DNA of 64,000 bases from UBA668 sp041394605. GTDB lineage: Bacteria > Actinomycetota > Acidimicrobiia > Acidimicrobiales > Ilumatobacteraceae. Each line of letters starts with the position of its first letter. The first letter of the stretch is position 1. Shown one piece after another: positions 27,339 to 35,391 of this stretch. Where the stretch lies: the NCBI GenBank assembly GCA_041394605.1, contig JAWKHX010000004.1, forward strand, positions 434,001-498,000, written 5' to 3'. The notes beneath the pieces were generated by a model that saw nothing but the letters and a program-made list of their open reading frames with translations, made no database searches and was not told where the DNA came from. A program made the translations under genes and the position numbers.

Positions 27339-27989
27339 GTGACCACAGGTGCCAGCGGGGTCGGCGTCCTCGACAAGTCCGTCGTCATCCTCCGCGCCCT
27401 CGCCGTGGAACCGCTGGACCTCGCCGGCCTGCAGGCGGCAACCGACCTGCCTCGTGCCACGGCCCACCGGCTGGCAGTGGCGCTGGAAGTGCACGGGCTG
27501 GTCCGCCGCGATGCCCTCGGCCGGTTCTGCCTTGGTTTCGAACTCATCGCCCTCGGCCGCGCTGCCGCTGCGGGCTTCCCGCTCGCCGAACTTGCCTCGC
27601 CCGCGCTGGCCGCCCTGCGCGACCGCACCGGCGAGAGCGTGCAGTTGTTCGTCCGTGAGCACGACGCCCGGCGGTGCGTGGTCAGCCTGCAGTCCGCCCA
27701 TGCGCTGCAGTGGCTGGTGCCCGTGGGCGCCCTGCTGCCGCTGGAGGTCGGCTCGGCCGGCAAGGTGCTCACCAGCCGGGTGGCCGCCGGCGCCGCCGCC
27801 GAGAGCGTGGAGGAACGTGAGGCAGGGGTCGCGTCGGTGAGCGCCGCCGTGGTGGACGGCCACGGTCACGTGGTGGCGGCGGTGAGCGTCAGCGGTCCGG
27901 TGGAACGCCTGACGCGCACGCCCGGCCGGCGGTTCGGGCCGGACGTGCTGGCCGCCGCCGCAGACGTGTCGGCTGCGCTGCGAGCCTGA
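27339..27989 (+). CDS. ndgR: IclR-family regulator, NdgR/LtbR type
   Basis: A 216-residue transcription factor. The helix-turn-helix spans about residues 20-65 (GLQAATDLPRATAHRLAVAL) and the effector domain follows. The sequence closely follows actinobacterial NdgR/LtbR: SGVGVLDK at the start, TGESVQLF, VPVGALLPLEVGSAGKVL, EREAGVASVSA, and the signature VVAAVSVSGPVERLTRTPGR. It lacks about 20 residues present in typical NdgR between the GSAGKVL and EREAGVAS blocks. In Streptomyces and Corynebacterium this regulator lies divergently next to leuCD; here the peptide/peptidase/MFS cassette separates them. The symbol is given by similarity. Confidence 0.8.
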   Translation: MTTGASGVGVLDKSVVILRALAVEPLDLAGLQAATDLPRATAHRLAVALEVHGLVRRDALGRFCLGFELIALGRAAAAGFPLAELASPALAALRDRTGESVQLFVREHDARRCVVSLQSAHALQWLVPVGALLPLEVGSAGKVLTSRVAAGAAAESVEEREAGVASVSAAVVDGHGHVVAAVSVSGPVERLTRTPGRRFGPDVLAAAADVSAALRA

Positions 27990-28040
27990 CCGGCGTCGAA
28001 TCTTGCCGAACCGGGCCGCCCCGTTGTGCATCAGTGGGGT

Positions 28041-28436
28041 ATGAGCACCGCTTCGTCATTCCCCTATCTCGTCGCTACCTGGTTCGATGCCCGCCTGCTG
28101 GAGGGCTACTCGCCGCACTCCGCCGGCGCCCGTTGGTACGCCGTGGACGTGCTGGACCCTGTCGGCATGGAACTGCAGCAGGCCGGGGCCGCCCGGCTGC
28201 TCAGCCTGGGCCACGTGGACGACCCGGCCGCCGCGGCCGCGCTGCTGGACGACCATGACGCGATCGTGTTGGTGAGCAGCCGGTGGGTGCCGTGTCCGGG
28301 CGACGGGCCGGCCCGGCCAGGCGAGTTCGGTCGCCGCCGGCGGGCCAGGGTGATCGAGGTGGGTGCCGACGCCGGCGGGGCGACGGTGGTGCGGGTGGAC
28401 GGCGACCCCCACCTGGTGGTGCTGCCGGCAGCCTGA
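28041..28436 (+). CDS. Conserved hypothetical protein
   Basis: A 131-residue protein from ATG 28041; an in-frame GTG at 28026 is also possible. It begins SSFPYLVATWFDARLL, and its middle has VDVLDPVGMELQQAGAARLL. It has no signal, no membrane segment, and no motif I recognise; the alternating beta/alpha pattern suggests a small globular cytoplasmic protein. It stands between the NdgR-like gene and the convergent FKBP gene. Not identified. Confidence 0.55.
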   Translation: MSTASSFPYLVATWFDARLLEGYSPHSAGARWYAVDVLDPVGMELQQAGAARLLSLGHVDDPAAAAALLDDHDAIVLVSSRWVPCPGDGPARPGEFGRRRRARVIEVGADAGGATVVRVDGDPHLVVLPAA

Positions 28437-28456
28437 ACGGCAGGCGCCGGCCGGTA

Positions 28457-29344
28457 TCAGTAGGCCGTGATGAGGTCCATCACCAGCACGATGTCCACGC
28501 CCTCAGGTAGCCCGAGGGTGGCGCTGCCCTGGCCGCCGAACACCTGGGAGAACGGGATCTGCGACTGGCGGCGTCCGCCCACCTTCATGCCCTTCACCGC
28601 GTCCACGATGCCCGGGAAGGCCTCGCTGCCCTCGCCCACGAGGAAGTGCAGTGGCGTGTCGCCCCAGGTGGCGTTCAGCCGCTCGCCGGTGTCGGCGCGG
28701 TAGATCACCATGTGGATCACGGCCATTGCGCCTTCCTCCAGGGTCACCCCATCGCCGGCGACGAGGTCCACCGAGGACACGGCGTCCACATTGTCGTGGG
28801 GTTCCACGGTGACGTCCGGGGCATCCTGCGGCGTGAACGTGGGCAGCACGGCGAGCACGTCGATCACGAACGACAGGGCCTCGTTCGGCCCGATGACGCC
28901 ACCGGCGCCGCTCTCGCCGTAGGCGAGGTCCGACGGCACGTCGAGCTGGCGGCGGCCACCTTGTTGCACGCCGATCAGGCCGTCCTCCCAGCCCTGGATG
29001 ACCATGTTGTCACCGAGGGTGATGAAGAACGGCGAGTCGCGGTCGTAGCTGTTGTCGAACTCGACACCGTTGGAGATCTGCACCCCGACGTAATGCACCA
29101 CCACGCTGTCGCCGAGCGTCGCGGCCGGGCCGCTGCCCTTGATGAGGTCGGTGACGACCAGGCTGGTGGGCGCGCGGGACGGCAGCTCAACGGATGGCTT
29201 GGTCCAGATGGCGCCGGGCGGCGGCACGCTGGCGCTGGAATCGGCCGGCGAATCGCTGCACCCCACGGCGGCTGCGCCCAGCCCCAGCAGGGCGGCGGCG
29301 AGCGGGAGGCGGGCGAGAAGGGGAGGGCGGGTGCGGCGCGGCAT
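28457..29344 (-). CDS. Lipoprotein FKBP-type peptidyl-prolyl isomerase (two domains)
   Basis: A 295-residue exported lipoprotein: an N-terminal basic and hydrophobic signal ending in the lipobox AVGC (Cys near residue 29), then two FKBP folds. Domain 1 (about 60-165) has GDSVVVHYVG, NGVEFDNSYDR, VIQGWEDGLIGVQQGGRR and AYGESGAGG. Domain 2 (about 180-295) is more divergent, with AMAVIHMVIYRADTGE and FPGIVDAVKGMKVGGRR. It catalyses proline isomerisation to fold extracytoplasmic proteins. A TAGCGT box sits 9 nt before the ATG. Domain 2 lacks the YGE block, so it may be non-catalytic. Confidence 0.92.
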   Translation of the reverse strand: MPRRTRPPLLARLPLAAALLGLGAAAVGCSDSPADSSASVPPPGAIWTKPSVELPSRAPTSLVVTDLIKGSGPAATLGDSVVVHYVGVQISNGVEFDNSYDRDSPFFITLGDNMVIQGWEDGLIGVQQGGRRQLDVPSDLAYGESGAGGVIGPNEALSFVIDVLAVLPTFTPQDAPDVTVEPHDNVDAVSSVDLVAGDGVTLEEGAMAVIHMVIYRADTGERLNATWGDTPLHFLVGEGSEAFPGIVDAVKGMKVGGRRQSQIPFSQVFGGQGSATLGLPEGVDIVLVMDLITAY

Positions 29345-29353
29345 CGGCGTAGG

Positions 29354-29359
29354 ACGCTA
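29354..29359 (-). promoter_or_regulatory. Leaderless -10 box for the FKBP gene
   Basis: TAGCGT on the minus strand, 9 nt before the start at 29344; it overlaps the 3' end of the UbiB-like gene. Confidence 0.4.
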
Positions 29360-30826
29360 CAGGGACACGTGTGGCCGGAGGGGTGCGGCGGCCAGCCAGT
29401 CCCGCTCCCGCTCGGCCAGGGGCGTGCTCGGTGGACCATCCACGAACGGCCACAACTCCTCGGCCATCCGCCGATAGTTGCCGCGGGCGCCCAGCTCGCC
29501 GAGCAGCGCGTAGAGGCCCAGATTGATCCGCTGGATGAACACGAACGCCCGCGGGACCGTGGCGTACTGGGCGATCGGGCTGGAGCGGTCGAACGTGTGG
29601 CGGACGATCCCGCTGGCGTACTCCGAGCTCCACGTGACCTCGCGGTCGTTGCGGACGCTCTCGTAGAACTGGCTGAAGTACTCGCCGATCTCGTCGTCCG
29701 GCGCTGGGCAGCCGGGCCGCAGCATGCCGGCGTCCTCCACGATGCGGCGGAAGCGGGCTTGGTCGTGGTCGTAGGCGGCGGCCTTCACCATGCCCACGAA
29801 CGTGCGCATCTCCGGCTCGGTGAAGTGCTTCACCAGCCCGAAGTCGAGGAACGTCACCCGCCCGTCGCCGTGGAACAGGTAGTTGCCCGGGTGCGGGTCG
29901 CCATTGAAGGCGTGCATCCCGTACAGGCTGCGGAACACGAAGCGGAACAGGGTCTCGCCGGCGAGGTCCTTCTGCTCCTGCGGCCAGCCCTTCATGGTCT
30001 GCCAGTCGTCGCCGGTCACCAACTCGCTGGTGATGACCCGGCCCGTGCTGAACGAGGGCAGCACGTCGGGCACGTGGATGAACGGGTGCCCGCGGTAGAA
30101 CGCAGCGAACGCCTGCTGGTTGCGGGCCTCCAGCGTGTAGTCCAGTTCTTCGGTCAGCCGCTCCTTGATCTCGGCCACCATGTCCTCGGGGTTCAGCCCG
30201 CCGAAGCCCTGCTGGAGGATCACGCCCAGCAGGTCGGCATTGCGCAGGTCGGCTGCCACTGCGTCGCCCACGCCCGGGTACTGCACCTTCACGGCCACGG
30301 CCCGTTCGGCCCCGGTGGCGGGGTCCACGACCACCGCCCGGTGCACCTGGCCGATGCTGGCCGCGGCGATGGGGTCCGGGTCCCACTCCACGAACAGGCG
30401 GTCCGGTGGCGCGCCCAGTTCGCGCTCGATCACCCCGGCGGCCAGGTCGGCCGACATCGGCGGGGCGTTGGACTGCAACTCGGCGAGTGCGGCGCGCAGC
30501 GGGGCGGGCAGGCCCTCGTCCACATAGCTGGCCATCTGGCCCAGCTTCATCAGCGCACCCTTCATGTTGCCCAGCCGTTCGGCCACGGCCTCGGCGGTGC
30601 GCAGCTCGCGCTCGCGGTCCAGCTCGATGCGGCGCTCGGCGGTGGCGAACAGCTTGCGGGCCGCCGTGCCCGCGTACGTGGCGCCCACGCTGGCTCCCAG
30701 CCTCACCAGGTCGGTGTTGCGCTGCAGACGGCGGGTGCGCAGATGGGCCTGCTCGCGGCGGGCCAGTGCCACGGCGGCGGCTGCGGTGAGGGCGACGGTG
30801 AGAACGGCGAGGGGGCGGCGGCGCAC
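29357..30826 (-). CDS. UbiB/ABC1 (ADCK) family kinase-like protein
   Basis: A 489-residue protein of the UbiB atypical-kinase family. It has the KxGQ motif (ALMKLGQMAS, about residue 92), the Ala-rich loop AAASIGQVHRA, the VAIK-like lysine in AVAVKVQYPG, DPHPGNYLFH (catalytic loop) and TFLDFGLVKH (metal-binding DFG equivalent). One N-terminal hydrophobic segment (residues 5-22) anchors it to the membrane. The family supports quinone or isoprenoid lipid metabolism through ATPase activity. It is followed, 12 nt on, by the FKBP gene on the same strand. Confidence 0.92.
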   Translation of the reverse strand: MRRRPLAVLTVALTAAAAVALARREQAHLRTRRLQRNTDLVRLGASVGATYAGTAARKLFATAERRIELDRERELRTAEAVAERLGNMKGALMKLGQMASYVDEGLPAPLRAALAELQSNAPPMSADLAAGVIERELGAPPDRLFVEWDPDPIAAASIGQVHRAVVVDPATGAERAVAVKVQYPGVGDAVAADLRNADLLGVILQQGFGGLNPEDMVAEIKERLTEELDYTLEARNQQAFAAFYRGHPFIHVPDVLPSFSTGRVITSELVTGDDWQTMKGWPQEQKDLAGETLFRFVFRSLYGMHAFNGDPHPGNYLFHGDGRVTFLDFGLVKHFTEPEMRTFVGMVKAAAYDHDQARFRRIVEDAGMLRPGCPAPDDEIGEYFSQFYESVRNDREVTWSSEYASGIVRHTFDRSSPIAQYATVPRAFVFIQRINLGLYALLGELGARGNYRRMAEELWPFVDGPPSTPLAERERDWLAAAPLRPHVSL

Positions 30827-30857
30827 GATGCCGGTCAGCGTAGGGGTGGCCCGGCGG

Positions 30858-31727
30858 TCATGCTCGCTCGTGCGCGGACTCGATGGCCCGCACCAGCATG
30901 GGCACGAACCGGTCCGGCTTGGCGATGATCACGTCGTGGTCGCCATCAACCCGCAGAGCCTCGGCAGCGGGGATGCCCTCGAACCACTTCACCTGGCGGT
31001 GGGTGGGCACCACCGAGTCGCGCATGGTGACCACCACCGACGTCGGCACGTCCACCTCGCCCATCCAGGGGCGGGCGTCGAATCGGCCGATGGCCCGGCC
31101 GGCCTCCAGCACCATCCGCCAATCATGACGTGCCGCTTCCTCGACCGCCCAGGCCTCCCACTGGTCGCGCTTGCGGTGGAGGTAGAAGCGCTCGGTCAGC
31201 CAGCGGCGGCTCTGCGCCGGGGTCAGCCGGGCCAGCGCCGCGAGGCCACCGAGGCTGAGGAAGCCCAACCGCTCTTGGCGGGTGTGGTGGAAGAACGGGG
31301 CGGTGGCGCACAGCACCAGGCCGGAGGTGCGGGGCCGGTGGCGCTTCCACACCAGGCTGGCCACGGCGCCGCCCATCGAGTACCCGACCGGGATCACATG
31401 GTCGATGCCCAGCACGTCCAGCAGGGCCACGGCGTCGTCGGCGCAGTCCTCCAGGCGGAACGCCCGCCGGCTGCGGATGCCCCGGCCGTGACCGCGGTGG
31501 TCCAGCGCGACCACGTTGAAGTGTCTGGCCAGCGGGCGGAAGCAGGTGAAGAAGTTGAGGTCCATGCTGGCCGTCCAGCCGTGGAGCAGCAGGACGGTGG
31601 CGCGCCCTCCGGCCCGGCCAGGCGGCGGACGAACGTGGTGCCGCGCCCGGGCAGTTCGACGTGTTCGCCGTGGGGGAGCGCCGGGTGGCGCGCCGGCTCC
31701 GGCGGGCGCTTCAGTGGTGCCGGTCAC
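30858..31727 (-). CDS. Alpha/beta hydrolase (two frameshifts near the start)
   Basis: About 290 codons. The core reads LLLHGWTASMDLNFF (oxyanion His-Gly), VVALDHRGHGRG, the nucleophile elbow VGYSMGGAVAS (catalytic Ser), an acidic residue in SVVVTMRDSVV and the catalytic His in VDGDHDVIIAKP. Reading starts at GTG 31727 (GTGA overlap with the greA stop), shifts frame near 31660 for HGEHVELPGRGTTFVRRL, and shifts back near 31600. Removing one C and adding one base restores a normal protein, so sequencing errors are likely. The reaction is an unspecified ester or lipid hydrolysis. It is co-transcribed with greA. Confidence 0.8.
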   Translation of the reverse strand: MTGTTEAPAGAGAPPGAPPRRTRRTARARHHVRPPPGRAGGRATVLLLHGWTASMDLNFFTCFRPLARHFNVVALDHRGHGRGIRSRRAFRLEDCADDAVALLDVLGIDHVIPVGYSMGGAVASLVWKRHRPRTSGLVLCATAPFFHHTRQERLGFLSLGGLAALARLTPAQSRRWLTERFYLHRKRDQWEAWAVEEAARHDWRMVLEAGRAIGRFDARPWMGEVDVPTSVVVTMRDSVVPTHRQVKWFEGIPAAEALRVDGDHDVIIAKPDRFVPMLVRAIESAHERA

Positions 31728-32206
31728 CCGGCGGCTTCCACCTCGAGCACCCGCACCCGCAGCACGCCGTTGGGGGCCTGGTACTCCACGACGTCGCCCT
31801 CGGCCTTGCCCAGCAGGGCAGCACCCAGTGGGGACTGCGGACTCATCACGTCCAACTGGTCGGTCTTCTCTTCGGGGTGGCCGATGAGGTAGCGCTCGGC
31901 CATGTCCTCGTCGTCGCCGTCGTAGAGGATGGTGACGACGGTGCCGGGGGTGACGGTGCCGTCCGCGCCGGCCTCCACGATCTCGTGGTTGTCGGGGTCC
32001 AGCAGGTGCTCCAGATGGCGGATGCGGCCTTCCATGTGGCCCTGCTCGTCCTTCGCCGCGTGGTAGTCGCCGTTCTCGCTGAGGTCGCCCAGCAGGCGGG
32101 CCGCTTCGATCTTCTGGGCGATCTCGATGCGGCCGCGGGTGGTGAGGTCCTCGTACTCGGCGGTCAGGCGGTCGAATGCCGACCGGGAGAGGTGGTGCCG
32201 TGCCAT
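31724..32206 (-). CDS. greA: Transcript cleavage factor GreA
   Basis: A 160-residue GreA family protein. The N-terminal coiled coil spans about residues 5-75 and holds the acidic tip motif GDLSENGDYHAAKDEQG, whose D and E residues enter the RNA polymerase channel to cleave backtracked RNA. The C-terminal FKBP-like domain (80-158) has VVTILYDGD and SPLGAALLGKAEGD. A TAACCT box lies 9 nt before the ATG. Its stop overlaps the start of the alpha/beta hydrolase. Confidence 0.95.
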   Translation of the reverse strand: MARHHLSRSAFDRLTAEYEDLTTRGRIEIAQKIEAARLLGDLSENGDYHAAKDEQGHMEGRIRHLEHLLDPDNHEIVEAGADGTVTPGTVVTILYDGDDEDMAERYLIGHPEEKTDQLDVMSPQSPLGAALLGKAEGDVVEYQAPNGVLRVRVLEVEAAG

Positions 32207-32215
32207 AGGCCGCCC

Positions 32216-32221
32216 AGGTTA
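32216..32221 (-). promoter_or_regulatory. Leaderless -10 box for greA
   Basis: TAACCT on the minus strand, 9 nt before the ATG at 32206. The first 47-bp palindrome begins 16 bp further upstream. Confidence 0.4.
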
Positions 32222-32237
32222 CCGGGCGCCCTTCCCC

Positions 32238-32284
32238 CAAGTTGGCGGTGAGGTGCGGTAGGACCGCCAGTGAACGCCAACTTG
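32238..32284. repeat. 47-bp palindromic repeat, copy 1
   Basis: Identical to 32299-32345. Outer arms CAAGTTGGCG/CGCCAACTTG (10 bp) enclose a competing inner pair GGCGGT/ACCGCC, so two alternative hairpins are possible. Confidence 0.9.
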
Positions 32285-32298
32285 CCCGGACCCGGTCC

Positions 32299-32345
32299 CA
32301 AGTTGGCGGTGAGGTGCGGTAGGACCGCCAGTGAACGCCAACTTG
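32299..32345. repeat. 47-bp palindromic repeat, copy 2
   Basis: A perfect second copy, 61 bp from the first, between divergent greA and leuB and ending 38 bp before the leuB -10 box. The placement upstream of both promoters argues against a terminator and for an operator or a REP-like element. Confidence 0.9.
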
Positions 32346-32383
32346 GCCGGAGGCGGGGGTTTCGGGGGCGAGGGGAGCGGCGG

Positions 32384-32389
32384 TACCGT
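32384..32389 (+). promoter_or_regulatory. Leaderless -10 box for leuB
   Basis: TACCGT, 9 nt before ATG 32399. Confidence 0.45.
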
Positions 32390-32398
32390 GGGATCCCT

Positions 32399-33388
32399 AT
32401 GGCACATCGCATTGCAGTCATCGGCGGCGACGGCATCGGGCCGGAGGTCACCGCCGAGGCGTTGAAGGTCGTCCGCGCTGCGGGCGTGTACATCGAGACC
32501 ACCGAGTTCGACCTGGGCGGCGCCCGCTACCTGCGCGACGGCGAGATCCTCAGCGATTCGACGCTGGACCAGTTGCGCGACTTCGACTGCATCCTGCTCG
32601 GCGCGGTCGGCACGCCGGAGGTGCCCCCGGGCGTCATCGAGCGCGGCCTGCTGCTGAAGATGCGCTTCGACCTGGACCTGTACGTCAACCAGCGGCCGTT
32701 CGTCGGCACCGCCCCCGGCGGCACGGTGCCGCACGACTTCGTGGTCATCCGGGAGAACACCGAGGGCCCGTACGTGGGGGAGGGCGGCGTGCTGCGCAAG
32801 GGCACCCCGCACGAGGTAGCCACCCAGGACTCGGTCAACACGTGGATGGGCGCCGAGCGGGCCTGCCGCTACGCCTTCGAGTTGGCGATGGCGCGACGCA
32901 AGCACGTCACGCTGGTGCACAAGACCAACGTGCTGACGTTCGCCGGCAACCTGTGGGAGCGTGCGTTCCACGCCGTGGCCGCCGAGTACCCCGAGGTGTC
33001 CACCGCCTACAACCATGTCGACGCGGCGTGCATCTACTTCGTGCAGGACCCGCAGCGCTACGACGTCATCGTCACGGACAACCTGTTCGGCGACATCCTC
33101 ACCGACCTCGGCGGCGCGGTCAGCGGCGGCATCGGGCTGGCGTCGTCCGCCAACCTCAACCCGGCCCGCACCGGCCCCTCGATGTTCGAGCCGGTGCACG
33201 GCTCCGCGCCGGACATCGTCGGCACCGGCAAGGCCAACCCGACCGCGGCCATCCTGTCGGCCGCGCTGATGCTGGACTTCCTCGGCGAGGGTGCCGCGGC
33301 GGACCGCATCCGGGCTGCGTGTGACGAACCTGTCAGTGGCAGCACCACCGAGATCGGTTCCCTGATCGCAGCGCGCGTGGCAGGCTGA
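32399..33388 (+). CDS. leuB: 3-isopropylmalate dehydrogenase
   Basis: A 329-residue NAD-dependent decarboxylating dehydrogenase, acting after LeuCD in leucine synthesis. It has GGDGIGPEVTAEALK (N-terminal), VIRENTEGPYVGEGG, HKTNVLTFAGNLWER, and the signature NLFGDILTDLGGAVSGGIGL with the Mg-binding Asp, then FEPVHGSAPDIVG (NAD site). The ATG at 32399 has a close -10 box, and the shorter length (usual about 340-360) fits the actinobacterial LeuB type. ilvE follows after 4 nt, so the two form one operon. Confidence 0.95.
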   Translation: MAHRIAVIGGDGIGPEVTAEALKVVRAAGVYIETTEFDLGGARYLRDGEILSDSTLDQLRDFDCILLGAVGTPEVPPGVIERGLLLKMRFDLDLYVNQRPFVGTAPGGTVPHDFVVIRENTEGPYVGEGGVLRKGTPHEVATQDSVNTWMGAERACRYAFELAMARRKHVTLVHKTNVLTFAGNLWERAFHAVAAEYPEVSTAYNHVDAACIYFVQDPQRYDVIVTDNLFGDILTDLGGAVSGGIGLASSANLNPARTGPSMFEPVHGSAPDIVGTGKANPTAAILSAALMLDFLGEGAAADRIRAACDEPVSGSTTEIGSLIAARVAG

Positions 33389-33392
33389 GACC

Positions 33393-34309
33393 ATGCCCAT
33401 CACGCCCACTCCGAAGATCTGGATGAACGGCTCGCTCGTCGACTGGGACGACGCCAAGATCCACGTGCTCACCCACACCCTCCACTACGGCACCGGCGTG
33501 TTCGAAGGCATCCGCGCCTACGAGACCGCCGACGGCCCGGCCGTGTTCCGCCTCACCGACCACATCGTGCGCCTGTTCAACTCGGCGAAGATCGTCGGGA
33601 TGGAGATCCCTACACGGTGGAGGAGCTCGTCCAGGCCACCAAGGACACCGTGGCGTCCACCGGCCTGCCCAGCTGCTACATCCGCCCGATCGCCTTCTAC
33701 GGCTACGGCGAGATGGGGCTGAACACCCTGCCCTGCCGCACCGAGGTGGCCATCGCCTGCTGGCCGTGGGGCGCCTACCTGGGCGACGACGCGGTGGAGA
33801 AGGGCGTGCGGATGAAGATCAGCTCCTGGACCCGCCACGACCACAACACCATGCCGCCCGCGTCGAAGACCACCGGCAACTACGTCAACTCGTCGCTGGC
33901 CAAGGTGGAGGCGTTGAAGGCCGGCTACGACGAGGCCATCATGCTGGCCCCCAACGGCCTCGTGGCCGAGTGCACGGGCGAGAACCTGTTCTGCGTGCGC
34001 AACGGTGTCATCCTCACCCCGCCCACGTCGGCCGGCGCGCTGGAAGGCATCACCCAGAACTCGGTCAGCCGCATCGCCGGCGACCTCGGGTTCGACGTGC
34101 GGGTGGACAACCTGGCCCGCAGCGACCTGTACATCGCCGAGGAGATCTTCGTGTGCGGCACCGCCGCCGAGGTCAGCTCGGTGAACTCGGTGGACGACCG
34201 TGCCGTCCCGTGCCCCGGCCCGAAGACCAAGGCCATCGCCGAGGTCTACGCCGCCGCGGTGCGCGGGCAGGACGCCCGCTACGCCGACTGGTGCGAACTG
34301 GCCGTCTGA
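33393..34309 (+). CDS. ilvE: Branched-chain amino acid aminotransferase (one frameshift)
   Basis: A PLP fold-type IV aminotransferase of about 305 residues, making Leu, Ile and Val from their keto acids with glutamate. HTLHYGTGVFEGIRAYE lies near residue 30, the PLP lysine in PASKTTGNYVNSSLAKVEA near 155, and EEIFVCGTAAEVSSVNSVDD near the end. The frame breaks at about 33608: GMEIP is in one frame and YTVEELVQATKDTV in the next. Adding one C to the CCC run restores EIPYTVEE, so this is most likely a homopolymer error in a working gene. It follows leuB by 4 nt. Confidence 0.93.
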
Positions 34310-34345
34310 GGCCCACGGTCCCTCGTCCGCGCAGCGACCCTGGAG

Positions 34346-34351
34346 TACGGT
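34346..34351 (+). promoter_or_regulatory. Leaderless -10 box
   Basis: TACGGT, 6 nt before ATG 34358. Confidence 0.4.
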
Positions 34352-34357
34352 TCGCGC

Positions 34358-34719
34358 ATGGAAGCAGTCGAATTCTTCGTTGCCGGCGACGCCAACCGGG
34401 CCAAGGCCACGGTGGTGGAGGCCCTGCAGAACCGCAAGTTCCGCCTCACCTGGAACGGTGATTGGGACGCTGTCGCCGAGCGGGGCAACAAGGTGGCCAA
34501 CGTGCTGGCCGGCGCATTCGCCCAGTACTTCAAGATCGGTGTGGTCATCCGCTCCGGCCGACGGCACCGGCGTGATCCGCATCGAGAAGAGGCTCCAGCG
34601 GCTGGATGGGCGGCGCCGTCGGTGCCAGCCGTACCCGGAAGAACTTCGACGGCCTCGCCGCCGACCTGCAGGCCACCTTCCAAGCCGCCGGCGTGCTGCG
34701 CAACATGCAGCAGTTCTGA
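34358..34719 (+). CDS. Small conserved hypothetical protein (frameshifts)
   Basis: Three frames join into one protein of about 120 residues. They are MEAVEFFVAGDANRAKATVV through YFKIGVVIR, then ADGTGVIRIEK, then GASRTRKNFDGLAADLQATF to the stop at 34717-34719. Breaks fall near 34555 and 34590, both at short base runs. It contains a Gly-rich stretch (GWMGGAVGAS) and ends NMQQF. I do not recognise the family. A leaderless promoter box and continuous coding across frames argue that the gene is real. Confidence 0.5.
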
Positions 34720-34731
34720 CCACTGCGGCGT

Positions 34732-35251
34732 TCAGAACCGCCAGCGGGTGGCGGGTGGCGAAGTCGTCGGGGTGCTCGATCATGGCGAAGGCCACCCGGG
34801 GGACGATCGCGTAGATCGGGTTGCTGCGCATGAACGCCTCGTACTCCGGGCCGACCTCGTGGCCGTATTTCTTGACGAAGAGCTTCAGCCAGCCGTCGAT
34901 GCGGTCCGGGTCGGTCACCAGCTCGGCGGTGCCCTCCAGCGAGAGCGCCTCCACGGTGTCCTCGGTGGTCAGCACCACCTGAGGGTTGACGCCGATGATC
35001 CGGTTGTTGCGGGTGGCGAGGAAGCCGGCCAGGAGGGGGAGCGCGGCCGGCCAGCGCCAGTCGGTGACGGCACCGACCACACCGAGCGCCACGGCGACGA
35101 TGAACCCCGCGACGGCCAGCCCGGCGGGAACCCGCCGACGGTGGGCGAGCGCTGCTTCCTCGATGTCGTGCGCTCGTGCCCAGCGGGAGAACGCATGGGC
35201 ATCCAGCAGGGGCAGGAGCAGCGGGTCGCTCGTCAGGGCTGACACCGTCAT
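34732..35251 (-). CDS. Membrane segment joined to partial PPOX-type domain (frameshift near end)
   Basis: From ATG 35251. Residues 1-75 form an N-terminal helix region and two hydrophobic segments (AGLAVAGFIVAVALGVVGAV and WPAALPLLAGFL). Residues 78-170 match the second half of a pyridoxamine-phosphate-oxidase-like FMN/F420-binding fold (RIIGVNPQVVLTTEDTVEAL, VKKYGHEVGPEY, PRVAFAMIEHPDDF). The usual end ATRWRF is in another frame and restored by one shift near 34755. The first half of the PPOX fold is missing, so either two genes were joined by a deletion or the assembly collapsed here. Confidence 0.55.
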
Positions 35252-35391
35252 GGCGCGACTGTAACCCGGCCTCGGCGACGTCACCGGGTCAGTACTGGCA
35301 TGTTGCCGGAGCACTGGCGTGATCCCGCGTCCGTGGGCGCGACAGCAGGTCAGGAACGGCGTGGAAGCGCGCCCGTGGGCGCGGGAACAGG

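Noticed and set aside
34358..34719. YajQ-like nucleotide-binding protein
   Set aside because: Length and position suggested it, but the frame-joined sequence lacks the YajQ N-terminal and C-terminal signature blocks.
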